Positions 56,658 through 64,000 of a DNA stretch of 64,000 nt are shown piece by piece (the stretch's first letter is position 1; the number at the start of each line of letters is the position of its first letter). The DNA comes from Trifolium pratense (Eukaryota > Streptophyta > Magnoliopsida > Fabales > Fabaceae), in assembly GCF_020283565.1 (NCBI RefSeq), contig NC_060062.1, positions 32,233,164 to 32,297,163 of the forward strand, written 5' to 3'. A program made the position numbers and the translations under genes. The notes beneath the pieces were generated by a model. It had not been told where the DNA came from. It made no database searches and saw nothing but the letters and a program-made list of their open reading frames with translations.

Positions 56658-57439
56658 TGAGCAATGCTAAGCACACACTCTCTAACACACTTTTTTAAAC
56701 ACACTCTCACCTATTGGGCCACATCATCAACTTTTTTAAATCTCTAACGTGCTACCGGTTATTCACCTTTAACACTTTCCTTTTTTTTTCTTCTTTTTTT
56801 TCCCTTTCTTTTCATTCTTTTGAAATTGAATCGTCATCATCATCTATTTGTCAAAACAAATCGTCATCCCCATAGCGAAATACGTCTTGTATATGAACAC
56901 CTGATGTCAGTAATACATCTTGTATATGTTATCTCTTTCATTTTAAGAACATTACAAAACTCAATCTTTTTCTTAAAGATGTGCAGAGGAAAAATTGTCC
57001 CATGTAGACCCAGATCTCAACCTCTTTGTTCATCTCCAATAACACAAAAGTCGAAGGTTGAAAGTTAATGGGGTTTTGTTCATAGCCAAAGATCTGAAAA
57101 TCTCTTTGGACCTCACGTTTTCCAGCAGAAATAGTAACAACTTCAAATGATTTTACAATCATTTTGTCAGTCCCCTCAACTATACTGATAGTGATGTTAC
57201 TTTGATTTAACATTCTTGTTGAAGGATAATGCTAGATTGTGGGTACTAGGTAGTGGTGCTAGAGGAGGTTAGCGGTGATTGATAACTATAAAAGAAGAAA
57301 GAGAAAAATAAAAAATAAAAGTTGTTCAACTTGGGTAATAGGTTAACCGGTAATGGATTTAAAAAAATTGATGATGTGGCCCAATAAATGAGAGTGTGTT
57401 TGAAAGAGTGTGTCAAAGAGTGTGTGATTAGCATTGCTC
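56658..57439. mobile_element. Mutator-like element with coding-like interior (Pack-MULE candidate)
   Basis: ~100-bp inverted ends share ATTGGGCCACATCATCAA. The 8-base duplication TTGTTCCG is at 56650-56657 and 57440-57447. The interior holds a 91-residue minus-strand frame (56938-57213) that looks like captured host exon (contains VQRDFQIFGYEQNP) and has higher complexity than the surrounding DNA. I do not recognise the donor gene. Confidence 0.65.
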
Positions 57440-57599
57440 TTGTTCCGGATTAGACCAATCGGCGCCCCAATTCTCCAAAACCCACTTTGCCATATTTATG
57501 TATTTCATGACGGACTCATGCGCTTTAATGGCATATAGGATATCTCTGTAGACCAGCCCACATACGGATGTGTCAATTTAAGCGAGAGGTAGAAAACAT

Positions 57600-59125
57600 A
57601 AATATGGTGGTGATATTATTAGTAAATGAGAGGTACAAAATATAAATATTTTTTTTTTTAATATATAAATATTATTTGTTTGATTCAACTTCAATGTTGC
57701 AGAATTTATCAAAAACATTGAGAAATTATAAGTTTTAATTTTATTTTCTTCATTCTTCCTCTAAGTCTCCTAATAATATGAAGTTTGAATATGAATGTGA
57801 GAAGCGTAAGAAAAAAAAAAAATTTGATTAGTTAGCAAGTCCAGGAACTCTTGGTGTTGAGCATCTCTTTTATTGTCAGCTCCTCGAGCCCATTGCCTTC
57901 AGCAAACTTGGAACCATTCTAAAGCCCTTTCAATATAGTGTTATCAATTTTTGTCAAAGGTTCATCCTTCGTTTTCTTTATTGCATCCAAACGTATCAAG
58001 TGTCAACATACTTTGCTTGTCTTCTCGAGGCCGTGAATTGTGCAGTGAAACGCTGAAAAAGTTTTGAGCAAGAATGGATGAATTAGGATCACAAGTTCTT
58101 GAATTAGGCCGTACTAGATTTATGAGAGACAACATTATTTTACATGGTCTTTTGAACTTTTTCCAAAAGACCCACATCATCCGGTGTTATTAAGTCAAAA
58201 ATGTGCTTTTATTTTAAAAAAAAAGTCAAAAAAGTCAAAACATCATTTGACAATTTTAAAGTATTTCTTGATATTAAAAAAAAAATTATTTCTTAATATT
58301 TGTAAAACCTTAAACAAAATTCCTTTCAAAACAAAAAAGAATACTATAAGTTTGAGTGCAAAAAATAAAATTGTTGATTCATTATCACATAATACATCAT
58401 CATCACAATTATTATGCATTATGACTACTGTTGGTTGTATGATTCACTGTCATGGACCTAATAGAATAGAATAGAATAGAATAGAATAGAATAGAGCTCC
58501 TTCACTCATTATCATTAGTATGCTGATTGCTCATACATCTATCTATGTACAAACAAAAGAAATCCCAGCAAATTAACAAGCCATGTTATGTTAGGTATAA
58601 CAAACAAACTATAGATTTGATTTTCTTTCTATTTATTATTAAAAAAAATAGAAAAAAGAAGTGTCATACAAAGAACATAGTATAAAGCTTTTGTTACGTC
58701 TTTTCTTTGTCTCATAATAATAAATGTAAAATGTTATAGTTACCAAAAAAAAATTATCGCAAAAATATTTGCCAGTTCAAACTTTTTATTATGTATATTT
58801 AATAGTTTATGTTTCAATTTTTTTTTCTTTAAAGTTTATGTTTCAATTGTATCATCGAATTATTGTTATATGTGCATCACCTCCAAATTATAATTTTCTA
58901 TTTTGTATTTATCATAATAAAAATATACCAATAATTAATATGAGCAATTGAGTAAGATTATCTTCTCTTTCGTTTATTTATTTATTATCTTATAATGTGT
59001 AAAATGATGAATTGCAAAATTTATTTTAAGAGGGATAGTATATTTTATGAGTCATACTAATTAGTATTTTCAGGACAGTCGAATAACTAAATTTCACATT
59101 GAAACAAATATTTTTTATATTTAAA
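57600..59125. other. intergenic DNA with a possible gene fragment
   Basis: 57840-58180 on the minus strand looks coding-like in pieces (EGNGLEELTIKEMLNTK) but has stops; no family was recognised. An (AATAG)n microsatellite of about seven units is at 58461-58495. Confidence 0.35.
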
Positions 59126-59588
59126 AAAAATAGGCTTAAATATCGTATGTTTCCATTTTTTTGGTTTTAGTTCCTATATGTTTTTTTTTTAAAATGTCTC
59201 TGCATATACAATTCCTTTTGGTTTTCGTCCCTCCCCTCTCAAAAATGTTGATGTGGCTAACGGCATGACATGTGGCATGTTGACGTGGCAAATGAAGGAC
59301 CAAAATAAAAAAAAAATTAATGAAGGACCAAAACCAAAAAAACAAAATCCCTAAAATAATTTTTTTTTTTAAAGAAAAACAATTTTTTAACATTTTTTAC
59401 TTTTAAAAAAACCAATTTTTTTTTCAAATAGAAAACAAATTTAAAATATATATATATATAAGAGTGCTAAAATTTAAAATCCATAAGCCTATAGTGTAAA
59501 AACTTGTTCCAGTGTGCTAAAATTTGTTTAGGACATGCTAAAAAATCTGGTTATAATGACAGTGTGCTTAAAATTGCACATCAACTTA

Positions 59589-59913
59589 GACCCCATTTGA
59601 ATTAGCTTATTTTTAAGTTTATGCAAACAGCTTATGTAATTTTTATGTATTACTCCCTCCGTTTCAAATTACTTGACATTTTGGAAAAAAAAAATAATAT
59701 TAAGAAAGTGTATTTTTGCATCTTATTTTCCTTTTATACCTTTATTTTAATTTACCAATAAGGAGTATTATAAGTTTGTCAAGGTAGTTTATGATAAAAT
59801 AGCTTATAAAATACAATTTTCACTAGTGTGAACTTATAAAATAGCATAAAACCTAATTTATATTCTATAAGCTGTTTGAATAAGCTCAAAAATAAGCTAA
59901 TCCAAACGGAACC
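59589..59913. mobile_element. Tourist-like MITE, 325 bp, itself interrupted
   Basis: Ends GACCCCATTTGAATTAGC and, inverted, GGTTCCGTTTGGATTAGC, with TTA at 59586-59588 and 59914-59916. It is split by the element at 59653-59765. Confidence 0.7.
59653..59765. mobile_element. Stowaway-like MITE, 113 bp
   Basis: Starts CTCCCTCCGTTTCAAATTAC, the common Stowaway terminus, and ends AAGGAG, with TA on each side. The right end is decayed. Confidence 0.55.
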
Positions 59914-60319
59914 TTAATATTGCACAAACTAATAACAAGTGACCATTAAGGCACTAAAAAGTTGTTAATAATATAACTTGTCTTACATAAAAGATTTTTT
60001 TATATTTTTAAAATTAAAAAACAGTTAAAGTAAAAACAATTTTTTTTTATTTTTTAAAATTTTAGGGATTTTAAATTTTATTTTTTGGTTTTGGTCCTTC
60101 AATAATAACTTTTTTTTATTTTGGTCCTTCATTTGCCATGTCAGCATGCCACATGTCATGCGGTTAGCCACATCAGCATTTTTGAGAGGGGATGGACGAA
60201 AACCAAAAGGAATTGGACATGCAGGGACTGTTTTAAAAAAAAAACATACAGGGACTAAAACCAAAAAACCGGAACATACATGGACTAATGTTATATTTAA
60301 GAAAAAAAAAATATATACA

Positions 60320-60970
60320 ATTCCAAAATTTGGTTACGATATTTAATTCTTAACTAATTTTCCATATTTTATTAGGAACAACGTTGCATTATGCCCACAT
60401 ACACCAGAATCATGTTCCCTTTCCAACTAATACTACAACAATTCCAACTAATACTTATATACTAACAAAAAAAGTGTGTAATTTTTTTTTAATCTTTCGA
60501 TTCTTAGAGGAATAATGACTTAGTAGTCCGGAGTTCGACTATGAGGAAAATAAAATTCGGAAAATAAATTATTCTATCCAAAAATTAAACTCGGGTTCTT
60601 TTGAACTATCCGTCTTTTGGTGAAGCTCGTTAACACATAAAAAGTGTGTAACTTTGTTAAGCCAAAAAGTGTGTAATACATATACTAATAAAGTAATAAT
60701 CAATAAAAATAAATTGGAACAATTTATTCCTTACTTTGGATTTGATGTTTGGGCTGGCTGGGTAAATATATGACGTGAACCATGAACGGGTCAACTAGTT
60801 TGAATAGTATCTATCTTGTGAGATTCCATTCCATTTCCATGGCACATTTCTTGTATGATTTTTGCTTAGAATTTAAGTCAGCTAAAATATGTGGACACCA
60901 AATGTGAATACTTCTGTTGTACTAGTTTGAACTTTAGTGGGGAAAGAAAGTGACATTTTTTTATCGGCCA
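60320..60970. other. AT-rich intergenic DNA
   Basis: No gene or clear repeat seen. A tRNA-like phrase near 60510-60550 (TAGTCCGGAGTTCGACT) may be a degraded SINE. Confidence 0.35.
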
Positions 60971-60979
60971 CATAAAATA

Positions 60980-61500
60980 TTAATATGGTTTAATGCTTAT
61001 TAGTTCCGCATATATAGTTCCACCATACCTTGGCATGATAATGATATTTGAAATTGATGCTAAATAAAACCTCTTCATAAATTTATATTCACGGTTAGCT
61101 ATCCCATCCGCACATAAGTTTACTCTGTAAGAAGAATTTTCTGCACAACTAGCACTAACACTCTGTGTTGTGTTGTATAATACTCTTGATGACTGATTCA
61201 GAATCAATACACACCTCAACAGCCCTAAAACCCTAATTCACCAACTCCAAACGCGATAGCAAGCCAAAGCTCAATAATCTTTCCACTGCAAATCACTTTT
61301 TAACTCTACACTGCATCTCACATTCAAATGAATCCATGTCTCTATCATATTACTGTTAAAATATTCATGTTTCATGGTATTTGGAACCACATTCATCCAC
61401 AGAGCAAGTGCTTGTGAACAATCTCTTAGCAAATGCAGAATTGTTCCAATCAAGCACCAGTACCACAAATAATAAAGAATATGTGCTAGCAACTATAAAG
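60980..61500 (-). pseudogene. LINE zf-RVT / RNase H fragment
   Basis: Minus strand reads GTILHLLRDCSQALALW near 61440 (zinc-binding tail of LINE reverse transcriptase). Pieces of RNase H with NLCADGIANRE follow near 61090. Frames are broken between them. Confidence 0.65.
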
Positions 61501-61509
61501 TTACCGTAC

Positions 61510-62142
61510 TAGCCTCCAAGCCACAAGATCTTGTCATCACCTAGCTCCGCCGGCGAGGGTAGAATAGAAATAATCTTACTGTAAATTTCATTGGCAATCA
61601 CTCCAACATTTGATTTTTCCTGTCATATGCTGCAACTCCGGGGGTATAGCCTCCACTAATCCATAACTTTGCACCACAATGCATTATATGAACTTACAAA
61701 CCAACTTCTATAACTTGGAATTTTTGTCTTGTCAAATAGTGTTTTAGGATCATCTCAGTCAAACAGAGGTAATAGAGAGACTATTCTCCCTTGATAAATT
61801 CAACCAGAGATAGTCAAATAAACAAACAGTTAAAAGTTATTGTGGTATCATTTTTTTTCTCAAAAGAATAAACTCAATAGATATTGTTTCTCAAACAAAA
61901 ACCAAAATTAAACTGCATACATCCATTTATACCAGATACTTTCCACAAACAAATCAAGGCAACATTGTGCAGTACACAAACACCAAGCATGAAAAATCAT
62001 ATATATACACTAAATATTTTTGTTACAAACTATAACCTTAGTCACATTCGAGTACCATAACCATATTCACTTTAACAAAATTTCATCATGGTTTTTTTTT
62101 TTTTTTTAAAGTTTTTTTATCAGAGTAATTGAGCCAGAAAAT
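61510..62142. other. 3' flank and UTR of the CIPK11/14-type gene
   Basis: Holds the 3' UTR of the minus-strand CIPK (AT-rich, with a poly-T run at about 62093-62108). No separate gene seen. Confidence 0.4.
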
Positions 62143-63822
62143 TTATTCAGCAGAGACAGCCGCATGAGACTGAGTTTGGTCTTGTTGCGATGTCGTTGCA
62201 TCACACAAGCGGGGTCTCAACTTATACTTCCACACTTCATCAAAAGCAACCTCGTCCCCACCAAACCTCTTCACGTCAACCACAACCACCTCAGCCAATA
62301 ATCGGTAAATCTCAACCCCAATGACCAAACCCCCGTTTTGGGTCTCAATCTCCACCCCAAATTCCTTCTTCTTTCTCACCACTAACCCCTCTGCCTTTGC
62401 TGCCGCCACCACCTTCTCAACAACCTTCTCCAATGACTCCGTCAGCACGAATCTCTCCCCTTCCATATCCGTAAAAAACCCTGAAAGATCCAACCCTGAA
62501 GAGAAAAATGATATAATATCAAACGCATTCAAATCCATTGTTTTACTTTCTTCTTCCCCATTAACCTTCTCCCCAAGTCCGACCCCCTCTTCATGATACT
62601 TCACCTCCTTATACCCTTTTCTAAACCAAGGATCCCGGGTAATCTCCTCAACGGTTATCCTCGTCTCAGGTTTCGTATCCAACAACCGCGATAAAAACTG
62701 CCGTAGATCCGGTGAAAACCAACGTGGACACTTAAATTCTCCACTATATATCTTCCTATACATCACCATCAAATTTGGATCGTTAAATGGAAGATAACCA
62801 GCTACGAGAACAAATAGAATAATACCACACGACCAAACATCCACCTTAGCTCCATCATAACCTCTCTTCGCCAAAATCTCCGGTGCCACGTAAGCAGGTG
62901 TTCCGCAAAGCGTGTGTAACATTCCATCCACACGAATTTGCTCTTTCACTGCACTTAATCCGAAATCCGAAACCTTCAAATTCCCCTGCAATTAATTACA
63001 ACATCCATAACAGAATAACAGTAATTAGTTACATAAAACATAACAGAATTGCAATTTGTTACAGAAACTTGTAATATAAGTGATAGATTATTCGTACAGA
63101 AAACTTATATAATTTCTACACGTGTACATGTTGCGAATAATATTCATGCCTAATCATTAATTTCCTGATAACAAACTAAAGTGATAGATTATTCTTGCAA
63201 GAAAACATAATAAACTAGATTCAGCCTTTGTTAATTCAATTGATAAAAATCAAGACACACAATCAAACAAAATGAACTAATTCATTTCAACTTTTGTCAA
63301 ATAAATTGACAACATAAAAATGAACTATAATCGATTATTATCAATTATGAATTATACCTTATCATCAAGCAATAGATTTTCCGGTTTCAAATCACGATGA
63401 AAAACACCATGAGAATGACAATAACTAACAGCAGAAATCAGCTGTTGAAAAAGCCTCCTAGATAGATCTTCACTGAACCTTCCTTTACTCGCGATTTTCG
63501 CGAAAAGTTCACCACCTTTAGCAAATTCCATAACAAAATAGATCTTAGTTTTCGTAGCAAGAACTTCATGAAGCTTAACAATATTCGGATGACGAAGACG
63601 ACTCATAATCGAGATTTCACGTTTCACGTTTCCAGCGAGACCAGTTGCTGTGACTTTCTTCTTGTTGATTACTTTCACAGCAACACTTTGTCCATTTTCC
63701 ATGTTCCGCGCGTGATATACTTTCGCAAACGCGCCGCATCCGAGGAGTTTTCCGATCTCGTATTTTTCGAATAACGCGGTGGTTTCCGCCGGAGCTGGTG
63801 GTGCTTGTTCAATCTCCGACAT
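62143..63822 (-). CDS. CIPK: CBL-interacting protein kinase, CIPK11/14 type, two exons, 435 aa
   Basis: Exon 1 is 63358-63822 (155 codons) and exon 2 is 62143-62985 (280 codons plus stop), around a 372-bp GT-AG intron. Start is MSEIEQ; earlier in-frame codons lack ATG. The glycine loop GCGAFAKV is at 28-35, K50 of VAVK, HRD at 142-144, DFG at 162-164, and the activation segment ends APE, so all catalytic residues are present. The NAF motif is at 298-300 ([20 protein letters not shown]), the CBL-binding and autoinhibitory site. The C-terminus ([12 protein letters not shown]) fits Arabidopsis CIPK11/14. That group is normally intronless as I know it; the intron falls just before the DFG segment. 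It differs clearly from the 18.6-kb CIPK, so it is an older paralogue and not part of the recent duplications. The promoter is cut by the window end. Confidence 0.92.
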
Positions 63823-64000
63823 TCCGGTGGTTTTGTATTGAGATCGAGCTCTCTGGTTAGAGAGCACGATCGATGGTTAACCTAATTGTGAAAATGTGAA
63901 GATTTTAAAAGTGATTATTGATTAACACTTTTTTTCTTTGTTTGGAAATGATTTTATGAGTTTCTTTTTAAACAGAATATGCGAAATTTCTTCCTATAAA

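Larger units (their letters stand above)
55696..57590 (+). pseudogene. CIPK relic, copy 4, split by two elements
   Basis: 55696-55774 matches the CIPK start (start codon lost). It is followed by the same non-CIPK sequence as in copy 3, here with a ~75-bp tandem duplication. A foldback element (55775-56549) and a Mutator-like element (56658-57439) split it. Homology to copy 3 resumes until about 57590. Confidence 0.7.
59133..60303. mobile_element. large foldback element, 1.17 kb
   Basis: Arms of about 250 bp (59133-59400 and 60045-60303) are inverted copies (shared GCCACATGTCATG-type core and ACCAAAATAAA words). They start GGCTTAAATAT, as in legume Mutator-type elements. The flanks are A-rich, so the duplication cannot be proved. 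The loop carries a Tourist-like MITE. Confidence 0.7.

Overview
The window is nuclear DNA of a flowering plant, very AT-rich and repeat-dense. Spliced genes with GT-AG introns, CBL-interacting protein kinases (CIPKs), tRNA-derived SINEs, an LTR resembling SIRE-type copia elements, a TRIM and many MITEs point to a legume. A Medicago-like genome is my best guess; this is inferred from repeat style, not from a database search.

Only a handful of host genes are present. A DUF688-like small protein lies at 71-658 (minus). An intact single-exon CIPK of the CIPK2/5/10/15/20/25/26 type lies at 18655-20061 (plus). Its segmental duplicate at 29207-30624 has a one-base frameshift, and two badly eroded copies lie at 50130-50956 and 55696-57590. 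A two-exon gene for a 91-93 residue N-terminally hydrophobic protein follows two of the CIPK copies tail-to-tail (31366-31748 and 51179-51555, both minus). A two-exon CIPK of the CIPK11/14 type closes the window (62143-63822, minus). CIPKs bind CBL calcium sensors through the NAF motif and phosphorylate channels and transporters, so the window is a small calcium-signalling kinase locus dispersed by duplication and transposons.

Layout. 0-1 kb: DUF688-like gene. 1-17 kb: a SINE, a 5S rRNA retropseudogene, hAT, Tourist and Mutator-type elements, LINE remnants, a ~182-bp satellite array split by a 1,008-bp solo LTR, and a 1.18-kb foldback element. 17.2-20.8 kb: CIPK copy 1. 20.8-26.7 kb: satellite monomers, a probable solo LTR, LINE tails, a 1.05-kb hAT-like element and a Mutator MITE. 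26.7-31.8 kb: CIPK copy 2 with a 5'-UTR intron enlarged by a TRIM and several MITEs, then the small hydrophobic-protein gene. 33-48 kb: a Helitron cluster with plus- and minus-strand 3' ends facing a decayed Rep/helicase gene, a 3.7-kb array of ~543-bp repeats and an RPA-like pseudogene. 48-57.6 kb: a TIR element inside a (TA)n tract carrying an array of short palindromes, two CIPK relics, a second TIR element with palindromic repeats, Mutator-type elements and a possible mitochondrial insert. 57.6-62 kb: a three-level transposon nest and a LINE remnant. 62-64 kb: the CIPK11/14-type gene.

The paralogous CIPK blocks act as a stratigraphic record, because several insertions have an empty site in the other copy. 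The least familiar structures are the two TIR elements filled with arrays of short hairpins (49.0 and 55.9 kb), the covarying terminal hairpins of the 48.1-49.8 kb element, and the transposon-like segment read in frame within the CIPK linker.
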